Positions 1-6,775 of a stretch of 17,444 nucleotides of DNA are shown here, one piece after another (positions within the stretch are counted from its first letter, which is position 1; the number at the start of each line of letters is the position of its first letter). The stretch is taken from NCBI GenBank assembly GCA_946482335.1, contig CAMLRG010000115.1:1-17444 (forward strand). Direction: 5' to 3'. A program made the position numbers and the translations under genes. The notes beneath the pieces were generated by a model. It did not search any database. It was not told the origin of the DNA and worked only from the letters and a program-made list of their open reading frames with translations. This stretch comes from an uncultured Duganella sp. GTDB lineage: Bacteria; Pseudomonadota; Gammaproteobacteria; Burkholderiales; Burkholderiaceae.

Positions 1-1836
1 CAGGCCGCGGTTGGTGTACTTCTTCGCGATCGAGATCACCAGGCGCAGGTTGGCCACCGTCATTTCGCGCTTGGCGGTACGCGCGCGCTTTTCGCCGGCA
101 GCCATCTGCTTGTTGATCTTGCGCAGGTCCGCCAGCGGCAGCGCCACGCGTTCCTGCAGGTCGATCATCTTGTTCTGCAGTTCCTTGATGGCAGGGACGT
201 TACGGCCCAGCACCGCGCTGTACGGCAGGCCGCCGGCCACTTCGCCGTCCACCCAGTCCAGGTTGGTTTCATTGCCAGGGAAGACCTTGATGAAGTGCGC
301 GCGCGGCATGCCGCAACGGTTTACGCACAGTTCCAGCACGGCGCGCTCGATGGAACGCACCTGCTCCATCTGACCGCGCAGGGTGTCGCACAGCTTTTCC
401 ACCACCTTGGCCGTGAAACGGATGCCCAGCAGCTCGTTGGAGATGATGTCCTGCGCCTTCAGGTAGGCGGCATTGCCGTAGGCGGCCTTGCGCATCTTGT
501 CGTACTGGGTCGAGATCAGGGCGAACTTGGCCAGCGCGTCTTCCTTCAGCTGCGCCAGCTGTTCGGTCGAGTAGCCGGCGGCGCCGCCGTTGACGTCGCC
601 GTCCTCTTCCTCTTCTTCCAGCTCGTCCTCATCTTCTTCGTCGTCGGCCGCGGCCACTTTGACCGGCGCCGGTGCGGGGGCGTCCTCGTTCAGGTCCACG
701 AAACCGTCCACCACATCATCAACCTTCATCTCGTCCTTGGCAATCTTCTCGGCCAGGTTCAGGATTTCGTCGATCGTGGTCGGGCAGGCGGAAATCGCCT
801 GGATCATGTCGCGCAGGCCGCCTTCGATGCGCTTGGCGATTTCAATCTCGCCTTCGCGGGTCAGCAGCGCCACGGCGCCCATTTCGCGCATATACATGCG
901 GACCGGGTCGGTGGTGCGGCCGAAATCGGAATCAACGGTCGACAGCGCGGTGGCAGCCGCGGCTTCCACTTCGTCGTCGCTGGCAGCGGTCGGCACGTTA
1001 TCGGACAGCAGCAGCGCTTCCGCGTCCGGTGCGCGCTCGTAGACGGCGATGCCCATGTCGTTGAAGGTCGCGATGATGCCTTCGATCGCTTCCGGATCGA
1101 CGATGTTTTCCGGCAGGTGGTCGTTGATTTCGGCGTAGGTCAGGTAGCCGCGGTCCTTGCCCAGGTTGATCAGGTTCTTGAACTGCTGGCGGCGCTTTTC
1201 CAGCTCCTCCGCATTGGCGCCATCGTTCATGCCGAAAGCGTCCAGGCCCTTGGCCTTGCGTTCGCGCGCCTTGGACGCGGCCTTCAGTTCGGCGCGTTCC
1301 ACGGCGTTCAACGCCGCCACTTCATCATTCTCAGGCGTGAATTCGCTTGGCTTGCGGCCGCGGCGGCCCGGCACTTTCACTTGCGGCAGCAGGTAGCCGG
1401 AAGTGTCGATCGATGCCAGCACGGCGGCGTCGCGCACTTCGGTCACGGCGGCGGGGCCGCTGGCCACGGCGACCGGCGCAGGCTCGGACACTGCGGCCGC
1501 TGCGGCGGCCTTGGGCTTGCGGCCGCGCGGCTTCGGTGCCGCGGCTGGCGCTTCCTCGGCCACGATGGCCAGCGACACCGGTTTCGCGGCGGCCGTCTTG
1601 CGGGCGCGGGTCTTCACCGCCACTTCGGCCGGCGCGGCTTCCGGCTGCGCGTCCACCACCGGCACCGCGGCCAGGCGCGAACGGGTTTTCTTCACAACCG
1701 TGACTTTTCCTGCTTCCTCTTGAGCGTTGTCGATCACATAGGAAAGGCTGGTTTTCGGCACGGCCAGCGGGGCGCTGGTGGTGGAGGAACCAGTGGATTT
1801 CTTGGCGGACAACGTCAGGGTCTTAGGTTTCGTCAT
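1..1836 (-). CDS. rpoD: RNA polymerase sigma-70 factor RpoD (primary sigma), 3' part cut by window edge
   Basis: Primary sigma factor that directs RNA polymerase to housekeeping promoters. The frame is open from ATG at 1836 to base 1 (612 residues). It ends inside conserved region 2 at ANLRLVISIAKKYTNRGL, so the DNA-binding regions 2.4, 3 and 4 lie outside. In order I see an Ala/Lys-rich N-terminal extension (about 1-200), region 1.1 (about 218-268, NLINLGKDRGYLTYAEIND), region 1.2 (from about 310, DPVRMYMREMG) and a non-conserved region with a strongly acidic run (about 397-413, Asp/Glu only). The same region-2 motif lies near residue 390-405 in E. coli RpoD, so this protein carries roughly 200 extra N-terminal residues, as betaproteobacterial RpoDs often do. 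The extension contains two AT-hook-like RGRKP cores (residues 104-108 and 159-163). The start follows a weak purine-rich GAGAGA. The upstream leader is described separately. Confidence 0.97.
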   Translation of the reverse strand, partial: MTKPKTLTLSAKKSTGSSTTSAPLAVPKTSLSYVIDNAQEEAGKVTVVKKTRSRLAAVPVVDAQPEAAPAEVAVKTRARKTAAAKPVSLAIVAEEAPAAAPKPRGRKPKAAAAAAVSEPAPVAVASGPAAVTEVRDAAVLASIDTSGYLLPQVKVPGRRGRKPSEFTPENDEVAALNAVERAELKAASKARERKAKGLDAFGMNDGANAEELEKRRQQFKNLINLGKDRGYLTYAEINDHLPENIVDPEAIEGIIATFNDMGIAVYERAPDAEALLLSDNVPTAASDDEVEAAAATALSTVDSDFGRTTDPVRMYMREMGAVALLTREGEIEIAKRIEGGLRDMIQAISACPTTIDEILNLAEKIAKDEMKVDDVVDGFVDLNEDAPAPAPVKVAAADDEEDEDELEEEEEDGDVNGGAAGYSTEQLAQLKEDALAKFALISTQYDKMRKAAYGNAAYLKAQDIISNELLGIRFTAKVVEKLCDTLRGQMEQVRSIERAVLELCVNRCGMPRAHFIKVFPGNETNLDWVDGEVAGGLPYSAVLGRNVPAIKELQNKMIDLQERVALPLADLRKINKQMAAGEKRARTAKREMTVANLRLVISIAKKYTNRGL

Positions 1837-1851
1837 TCAATATCTCTCTGC

Positions 1852-1869
1852 GCGCGCCCGAAGGTGCGC
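1852..1869 (-). promoter_or_regulatory. UUCG-capped hairpin just upstream of the rpoD start
   Basis: On the minus strand GCGCACC-TTCG-GGCGCGC forms a 7-position stem with one A.C mismatch and a stable UUCG tetraloop. It ends about 15 bases before the rpoD ATG, next to its weak ribosome binding site. It may insulate or modulate initiation. The function is inferred. Confidence 0.4.
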
Positions 1870-1903
1870 TTTTCTCGATGGCTCGGTTTCAGGGATGATC
1901 GGG

Positions 1904-1929
1904 AAAAGAAAAAGCCCGCGTTACCGGGC
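1904..1929 (-). terminator. Rho-independent terminator inside the rpoD leader
   Basis: Read on the minus strand: GCCCG - GTAACG - CGGGC followed at once by TTTTTCTTTT. This is a classic intrinsic terminator (5-bp GC stem, 6-base loop, U tract). No protein-coding gene lies upstream on this strand before the divergent gene at 2179. It must therefore end either a short non-coding transcript or an attenuated rpoD leader. Confidence 0.75.
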
Positions 1930-2052
1930 CCGATTCCGATGATTCAGCGAATAAGAGAGGGCACATGCCCTGGAACTGGACTACACAGGGCGGCGCGGCC
2001 CCGGCCGAAACTCTTGAACGTACTGAATTCGCACCGTCCTGCATTTGGTGCG
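1904..2052 (-). ncRNA. Candidate rpoD leader RNA or independent small RNA (~149 nt)
   Basis: This fills most of the 342-base stretch 1837-2178, which has no protein gene. It has all parts of a transcript: a perfect TATAAT box (2059-2064, minus), a predicted start near 2052, and an intrinsic terminator at 1904-1929. Two further stems are visible. One is CGCACC/GGTGCG (2047-2052 with 2030-2035), starting right at the predicted 5' end. The other is GCCCTG/CAGGGC (1986-1991 with 1967-1972). I see no second promoter between the terminator and rpoD, so read-through control (attenuation) of rpoD is plausible. A stand-alone sRNA with a separate rpoD promoter is the alternative. I could not match it to tRNA, 6S RNA or any family I know. 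Confidence 0.45.
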
Positions 2053-2058
2053 TCTGTC

Positions 2059-2064
2059 ATTATA
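2059..2064 (-). promoter_or_regulatory. -10 box (TATAAT) for the rpoD leader transcript
   Basis: A consensus TATAAT on the minus strand, preceded by CTTG. I see no good -35 at 16-18 bases upstream (GC-rich). The predicted start is near 2052. It points to rpoD, or to the small RNA that ends at the terminator at 1904-1929. Confidence 0.55.
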
Positions 2065-2150
2065 CAAGCTTTTGGCCCGCGCCGCACCCATTAAATCGAT
2101 AGCAAAACAACATCATGAGCGGAAACACAATGCGTCAGGCGGGCGCCTCG

Positions 2151-2159
2151 TGGTATGCT
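2151..2159 (+). promoter_or_regulatory. Possible extended -10 (TGGTATGCT) for the proQ-like gene
   Basis: TG-G-TATGCT lies 19 bases before the ATG at 2179 and looks like an extended -10 element. No convincing -35 is visible. The resulting leader would be only about 12 bases, which agrees with the lack of a Shine-Dalgarno sequence there. Confidence 0.3.
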
Positions 2160-2178
2160 GGCGGCTCTTGATTAACCT

Positions 2179-2655
2179 ATGAAGTCGATGAACACTAGCC
2201 TCACCCCCACGCAGCCGGCCGAAGACCAGGCCGCCGCACCTGCCGCTCCCAATTCCGCGCGCGCCCTGCTCAAGCAATTGCAGCAACAGTATGCCCCGTT
2301 CCGCGACAGCCTGCCGCTGTCGATCGGCATCGACAAGCAACTGATCGCCGCGATGCCGGAAATTAACCGCAAGCTGATGCGCGCCGCACTGGGCATCCAC
2401 ACTTCCTCGCAACGCTACCTGCGCGCGATGGAAAAAGCCACAGTGCGCTTCAACCTGGATGGCAGCACGGGCGCTGAAGTCACCGACGAACACCGCAAGC
2501 ACGCCAAGGAAACCCTGGCCGAACGCTACAAGAAGGAAGTGGAACGCCGCAAGGCCGAACGCGCCGCCGAGCGCGCCGCCGCCGCCGAAGAGGAAGCCAG
2601 CCGCCGCCGCGCGGAAAAGCTGCAGGCGCTGACCGCCAAATTCTCCAAGAAGTAA
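2179..2655 (+). CDS. proQ: ProQ/FinO-family RNA chaperone
   Basis: 158-residue RNA-binding protein of the ProQ/FinO family. Such proteins bind structured RNAs and 3' hairpins, protect transcripts and help sRNA pairing. The FinO-like domain spans about 28-118, with the signatures PLSIGIDKQL, the helix containing LGIHTSSQRYL, and FNLDGSTGAEVTDEH. A highly charged Lys/Arg/Glu/Ala helix (about 115-158) follows and ends in SKK. This is the short betaproteobacterial layout without the C-terminal Tudor-like domain of E. coli ProQ. The start is uncertain: ATG 2179 and ATG 2188 both lack a good Shine-Dalgarno sequence. The stop codon overlaps the next start by one base (TAATG), so this gene and the exonuclease form a coupled RNA-metabolism pair. 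Confidence 0.88.
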   Translation: MKSMNTSLTPTQPAEDQAAAPAAPNSARALLKQLQQQYAPFRDSLPLSIGIDKQLIAAMPEINRKLMRAALGIHTSSQRYLRAMEKATVRFNLDGSTGAEVTDEHRKHAKETLAERYKKEVERRKAERAAERAAAAEEEASRRRAEKLQALTAKFSKK

Positions 2656-3311
2656 TGAGCGACGAGGCGAGAGAAGGCGTCCCCGAGCTGCCGCCTTACG
2701 AGGGCATCCGCCTGGCCGATGTCCGGCTCGTCAAGAGTGCCGCCGATGCGGAGGCGGCACGGGCGGCCTTGCTGTCGGCCGATGCGATCGGCTTCGACAC
2801 GGAATCCAAGCCCACCTTCGTCAAGGGCGAAAGCTCGGACGGCCCGCACCTGATCCAGTTTGCCGACGACAGCCAGGCTTGGCTGTTCCAGGTCGGCGAC
2901 ACCTTCCCCTACCTGGCCACGGTCAAGGCCATCCTCGAATCGGAGATGACGCTGAAGATCGGTTTCGGCCTGTCCGACGACATCAAACGGGTGCGCGCCA
3001 AGTTGGGCATAGAGCCGCTGAAAGTGGTCGACCTGGGGGTGGTATTGCGCGTACCGGGACAAAAGAACGACCTGGGTGCCAAAAGCGCGGTAGCCAAGTA
3101 TTTCGGCCAGGCGCTGAGCAAGTCCAAGAAGATTTCCACCACCAACTGGGCGGCGCCGCGCCTGAACGAAAAACAGATCCTGTACGCCGCCGACGACGCG
3201 CAGGTGGCGCTGCGCGTGTATCGCCACTGGATCGGTGCCGGCAACGTGCTGCCGCCCATCAAGCCGCCTAAGCCGCGCCGCACGCAGCGCGCGCCAAAGC
3301 CCCAAGCATAG
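2655..3311 (+). CDS. DEDDy-type 3'-5' exonuclease (RNase D / WRN-exonuclease-like)
   Basis: 218-residue protein that is a single 3'-5' exonuclease domain without the HRDC domains of RNase D. The catalytic motifs of the DEDDy superfamily are visible. Exo I is GFDTES (D48, E50). Exo II is GFGLSDDIKRV (D108 or D109). Exo III is YAADDAQ (Y177, D181). The tail after residue 195 is Pro/Lys/Arg-rich and probably disordered. It is likely metal-dependent and cytosolic; substrate (RNA or DNA) cannot be read from the sequence. The ATG shares one base with the stop of the ProQ-like gene, which suggests translational coupling and a joint role in RNA processing. Its last 44 bases overlap the convergent MocR-type gene. 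Confidence 0.85.
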   Translation: MSDEAREGVPELPPYEGIRLADVRLVKSAADAEAARAALLSADAIGFDTESKPTFVKGESSDGPHLIQFADDSQAWLFQVGDTFPYLATVKAILESEMTLKIGFGLSDDIKRVRAKLGIEPLKVVDLGVVLRVPGQKNDLGAKSAVAKYFGQALSKSKKISTTNWAAPRLNEKQILYAADDAQVALRVYRHWIGAGNVLPPIKPPKPRRTQRAPKPQA

Positions 3312-4689
3312 CAAGCGCCGCGGCCCGCTCCGCATCCCACGGATGCCCGTAATTGAGCCGGATGCAATTGCGGAACGCCCGTGTGGCGCTGAACATCGGG
3401 CCTGGCGCGATGCTGATCCCCTGCCCCAGCGCGAGCCGATGCAATGCCAGCGCGTCGACCGGTTCCGGCAGCACCACCCACAGGAAGTAGCCGCCCTGCG
3501 GCTGCGTCACGCGCGTGCCGGACGGGAAATGCGCCTCGATCGCAGCCAGCATCTGCCGCTGCTGCGCCGCCAATGCAGCGCGCAACTGGCGCAGGTGGCG
3601 CTCGTATCCGCCCTGCCCCAGGTATTCGGCCAGCGCCAGCTGTGAAGGCATCGCAGCGGCCAGGCTGGTAGTCAATTTGAGCCGTTCCACCTGCCGCGCA
3701 AAGCGCCCCGCCGCTGCCCAGCCGACGCGAAAGCCCGGCGCCAGGCATTTCGAGAACGAACTGCAATGCATGACGATGCCCTTGCTGTCGAAGCGTTTGC
3801 TGAGCGCCGGCCGCTGCGCGCCGAAATACAGTTCGCCATACACATCGTCTTCGATCAGGGGAACGTCATGCGCCGCCAGCAATTCGACCAGCGCCTGCTT
3901 TTTCCCGGGCGGCATCAGGCTGCCCAAAGGATTCTGGAAGCTCGTCATCAGCCAGCAGGCGCTTGGCTTGTGCTGCTCCAGTGCGCTCGCCAATGCCGCG
4001 AGATCGACGCCCTGCCGCGGATGCGTTGCCACTTCAACGGCCTTGAGCCCGATCCGTTCCAGCGCCTGCAGGGCCGCGTAGAAACTGGGCGACTCCACCA
4101 GCACAGTATCGCCCGGGCGCGCCACCGCTTGCAGGCAAAGGTTCAATGCCTCCAGTGCACCGTTGGTGATGACGATATCGTCCGGCGCGACCTGCACGCC
4201 ATCGAGCTGGTAGCGCAAGGCGATCTGGCGCCGCAATTCTGCATTCCCCGGCGGCAGGTCGGCCACGGTGCTCCACGGGTCGATGCGGCGCATGCTGGCC
4301 GATACCGCGCGGCCCAGCTTCTCGAACGGGAACAGCAAGGGACTGGGGAAGGCCGAACCGAAAGGCACAACGCCTGGCGCGCGGCTCGCTTCCAGTACCT
4401 GGAACACCAGCCCGCTCACGTCGACCAGGGTGGGATCGGGACCGGGCCGCGATACTTCCGGCTCCGGCGTCGCTGCGGCACGCCGCGCCGCCACGTAATA
4501 GCCTGAGCGCGGACGCGACTCGATCAGGCCGCGCGCCTCGAGCTGGTAATAAGCCTGGAATACGGTGGACGGGCTGACCCCGCGCCGCTCCTGCTGCTGC
4601 CGCACCGAGGGCAGCTTCTCCCCCGGACGCAGCACGCCGCTGGCCATCAAGCTGGCCAGTTCGTCGGCCAGCGCCTCATACAGCTTCAA
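3268..4689 (-). CDS. MocR-type regulator: GntR winged helix fused to class I aminotransferase domain (PLP)
   Basis: 473 residues from TTG 4689. The N-terminal GntR wHTH spans about 3-66 (LRPGEKLPSVRQ, SPSTVFQAYYQLEARGLIESRPRSGYYV). An aspartate-aminotransferase-like fold follows from about 95. PLP-site residues are visible: N253 in SFQNPLG, D281 and Y284 in EDDVYGELYF, the Schiff-base lysine K314 in SSFSKCLAPG, and R444 in NCIRLNYG. MocR proteins usually act as PLP-responsive regulators, often of a neighbouring divergent gene; the cytochrome operon at 4783 is the obvious candidate. Start choice: TTG 4689 has GGGGGT eight bases upstream and gives the usual short N-terminus. A 25-residue longer reading from TTG 4764 has no Shine-Dalgarno sequence and would fill the divergent promoter region. 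The 3' end overlaps the exonuclease gene. Confidence 0.88.
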   Translation of the reverse strand: MKLYEALADELASLMASGVLRPGEKLPSVRQQQERRGVSPSTVFQAYYQLEARGLIESRPRSGYYVAARRAAATPEPEVSRPGPDPTLVDVSGLVFQVLEASRAPGVVPFGSAFPSPLLFPFEKLGRAVSASMRRIDPWSTVADLPPGNAELRRQIALRYQLDGVQVAPDDIVITNGALEALNLCLQAVARPGDTVLVESPSFYAALQALERIGLKAVEVATHPRQGVDLAALASALEQHKPSACWLMTSFQNPLGSLMPPGKKQALVELLAAHDVPLIEDDVYGELYFGAQRPALSKRFDSKGIVMHCSSFSKCLAPGFRVGWAAAGRFARQVERLKLTTSLAAAMPSQLALAEYLGQGGYERHLRQLRAALAAQQRQMLAAIEAHFPSGTRVTQPQGGYFLWVVLPEPVDALALHRLALGQGISIAPGPMFSATRAFRNCIRLNYGHPWDAERAAALAMLGALARAACGAA

Positions 4690-4782
4690 ACTGATACCCC
4701 CGGATTGTTGCCCAACTGAGCCTGTTCTTATGTGCCATGGAGGCGTATCCTTATCGTCACCCAAAAGAAGAATGGATTCATC

Positions 4783-5490
4783 ATGCGAATTTTCTCACGC
4801 ATTTGCGCCTTCGGCGCGATGCTGGTGCCCTTCGCCGCCAATGCGGCGCCGGCCAGCTTGCCGGACACCGTCGAGCAGCGCGTGGCCGCCTGCACCGCCT
4901 GCCACAAGGCCAACGAGCAAGGCGACGCCTTCTTCCCGCGCATCGCCGGCAAACCCGCCACCTACCTGTACAACCAGCTGCTCAATTTCAAGGAAGGGCG
5001 CCGCCATTACCCGATGATGACCTATATGGTCGAACAGCTGCCGGATGCCTACCTGCGCGAGATCGCACAGTATTTCTCCGAACAGCACGCCCCCTATCCC
5101 CCGCCTGCCGCCAGCAGCGCCACGCCGCAAATGATCGAGCGCGGCCGCGTGCTGGTGCACCAGGGCGACCCGTCGCGCAAGGTGCCGGCCTGCGTGGCCT
5201 GCCATGGTGAGGCGATGACCGGCGTTGCACCGGCCATTCCCGGCCTGATCGGCCTGCCGCGCGACTACATCAACGCCCAGTTCGGCGCCTGGCGCAACCA
5301 GAAGCGCAAGGCGCATGCCCCGGACTGCATGGCCGACGTCGCCAACCGCTTGAGCGAATCCGACGTTGCCGCCGTTTCCGGCTGGCTGGCCGCGCAGTCC
5401 GCCGATCCCGCCGCGCGCCCCGCCACCTCCCTGCCCAAGCCGCTGCCAATAGCATGCGGTGGGATCCCGACACAGAAGAACGCACAATGA
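4783..5490 (+). CDS. Diheme cytochrome c, c4 type, periplasmic
   Basis: 235-residue exported cytochrome. The signal peptide is about 1-21 (MRIFSRICAFGAMLVPFAANA). Two CxxCH heme sites are present: CTACH (C37, C40, H41) and CVACH (C137, C140, H141). This is the two-domain layout of the cytochrome c4 family. Likely axial methionines are M78/M79 (YPMMTYM) and M183 (DCMADVANRL). It should carry electrons in the periplasm between a dehydrogenase and a terminal oxidase. I start at ATG 4783 because it opens the signal peptide and follows the purine run AAGAAGAA; an in-frame ATG at 4732 would add 17 residues that spoil the signal. The stop overlaps the start of the triheme cytochrome by 4 bases (ATGA), so the two are translationally coupled. 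Confidence 0.9.
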   Translation: MRIFSRICAFGAMLVPFAANAAPASLPDTVEQRVAACTACHKANEQGDAFFPRIAGKPATYLYNQLLNFKEGRRHYPMMTYMVEQLPDAYLREIAQYFSEQHAPYPPPAASSATPQMIERGRVLVHQGDPSRKVPACVACHGEAMTGVAPAIPGLIGLPRDYINAQFGAWRNQKRKAHAPDCMADVANRLSESDVAAVSGWLAAQSADPAARPATSLPKPLPIACGGIPTQKNAQ

Positions 5491-6770
5491 ACCGCAATAC
5501 GAAAATCGCCATCGCCGCGCCACTGCTGTTGATCGCCGCGGCGGTCGGCTTCGTCTGGCCCAAGCACGATACCGGCCCGGCGCCCAGCGCAGCTTCGCAG
5601 AACATGCCGCTCGCCGAGAAAGTCGCGCGCGGCGCCTATCTGGCCAAGGCGGCGGACTGCATGGCCTGCCACACCACGCGCGGCGGCGCCGCTTACGCCG
5701 GCGGCCGCGCCTTGCAAACGCCATTCGGCAACGTGATCTCGCCTAACATCACGCCCGACAAGGAAACCGGTATCGGCAACTGGACTGCCGACGACTTCTG
5801 GAACGCCCTGCACAATGGCAAGGCCAAGGATGGCCGCCTGCTCTACCCGGCCTTCCCCTACACCAATTACACCGCGATGACGCGCGACGATTCGGATGCG
5901 ATGTATGCCTACTTCCAAACCATCGTCCCGGTCAGACAAGCAAGCCAGCCGCACGCCTTGCGCTTCCCCTACAACCAGCAAGCCATGCTGGCGGTATGGC
6001 GCGCGCTCTATTTCAAACCAGCGGTGTATGCGCCGGACCCCACCAAGTCGGCCGAATGGAACCGCGGCGCCTACCTGGTGCAGGGCGCCGGCCATTGCAT
6101 CGCCTGCCACAGCGAACGCAATGCATTGGGTGCCAGCGACAACAGCCTGTCCGGCGGCCTGATCCCGGTGCTTGGCTGGTACGCGCCCTCGCTCACTTCC
6201 GACCGCGAGGCGGGGCTGGGTGATTGGGACGTGAAGGACATCAGCGACCTGCTGAAGACCGGCATTTCGCAGCGCGCCACGGTGTTCGGCCCGATGGCCG
6301 AAGTGGTCCGTGAAAGCCTGCAGCACCTGCGCGATGAAGATGTGCGCGCGATGGCGGTATACCTGAAATCACTGCCCAACGAAAGCGGCCAGCGCGAAGC
6401 GTACAAACGCTCGGAAGAGCCCGAAGCGATCGCCTTCCTCAAGGCCGGCGAACAAATCTACCGCAAGCAATGCATGGATTGCCACGGCGAACAAGGCGAA
6501 GGGATTGCGCCGCACTACCCGCCGCTGGCAGGCAACCGCGCGCTGACGATGGATGAAGCGGTGAACCCGATCCGCATTGTGCTGAATGGCGGCTTCGCTC
6601 CCGGCACGGCCGGCAACCCGCGCCCCTACGGCATGCCGCCGTTCAGCCACTCGCTGAACGACGTCGAAGTGGCGCAAGTGGTGTCCTACCTGCGCGCCTC
6701 CTGGGGCAACAACGCCCCGCCGGTGGAGAGTACGACGGTCAACCGCTACCGCAACGTCCCGCTCGAATAG
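5487..6770 (+). CDS. Triheme cytochrome c, AdhB / gluconate-dehydrogenase cytochrome subunit type
   Basis: 427 residues with an N-terminal hydrophobic segment (about 7-24) that serves as signal or anchor. Three CxxCH sites are present: CMACH (58-62), CIACH (204-208) and CMDCH (329-333). The flanking motifs PFGNVISPNITPDKETGIGNW and ALHNG are typical of the triheme subunits of membrane alcohol, gluconate or sorbose dehydrogenases. In that family the subunit passes electrons from a periplasmic dehydrogenase to ubiquinone. The catalytic subunit is absent here: the next gene is convergent and unrelated. The start is ATG 5487, inside ATGA with the upstream stop and preceded by AGAAG; an ATG 33 bases upstream would overlap the c4 gene without benefit. 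The pair probably forms an electron-transfer module for a dehydrogenase encoded elsewhere. Confidence 0.9.
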   Translation: MNRNTKIAIAAPLLLIAAAVGFVWPKHDTGPAPSAASQNMPLAEKVARGAYLAKAADCMACHTTRGGAAYAGGRALQTPFGNVISPNITPDKETGIGNWTADDFWNALHNGKAKDGRLLYPAFPYTNYTAMTRDDSDAMYAYFQTIVPVRQASQPHALRFPYNQQAMLAVWRALYFKPAVYAPDPTKSAEWNRGAYLVQGAGHCIACHSERNALGASDNSLSGGLIPVLGWYAPSLTSDREAGLGDWDVKDISDLLKTGISQRATVFGPMAEVVRESLQHLRDEDVRAMAVYLKSLPNESGQREAYKRSEEPEAIAFLKAGEQIYRKQCMDCHGEQGEGIAPHYPPLAGNRALTMDEAVNPIRIVLNGGFAPGTAGNPRPYGMPPFSHSLNDVEVAQVVSYLRASWGNNAPPVESTTVNRYRNVPLE

Positions 6771-6775
6771 CGGTA

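Noticed and set aside
1930..2052. tRNA or 6S RNA gene in the rpoD leader
   Set aside because: No T-loop/anticodon arrangement or CCA-type acceptor stem, and no long bulged hairpin with paired ends as in 6S RNA.
295..2094. 599-codon open frame on the plus strand across rpoD
   Set aside because: Antisense to rpoD, with histidine/arginine-rich low-complexity content typical of high-GC shadow frames and no recognisable domain.
4690..4764. 25-residue N-terminal extension of the MocR-type protein from TTG 4764
   Set aside because: No Shine-Dalgarno sequence, it fills the divergent promoter region, and the extra residues are not part of the winged helix.
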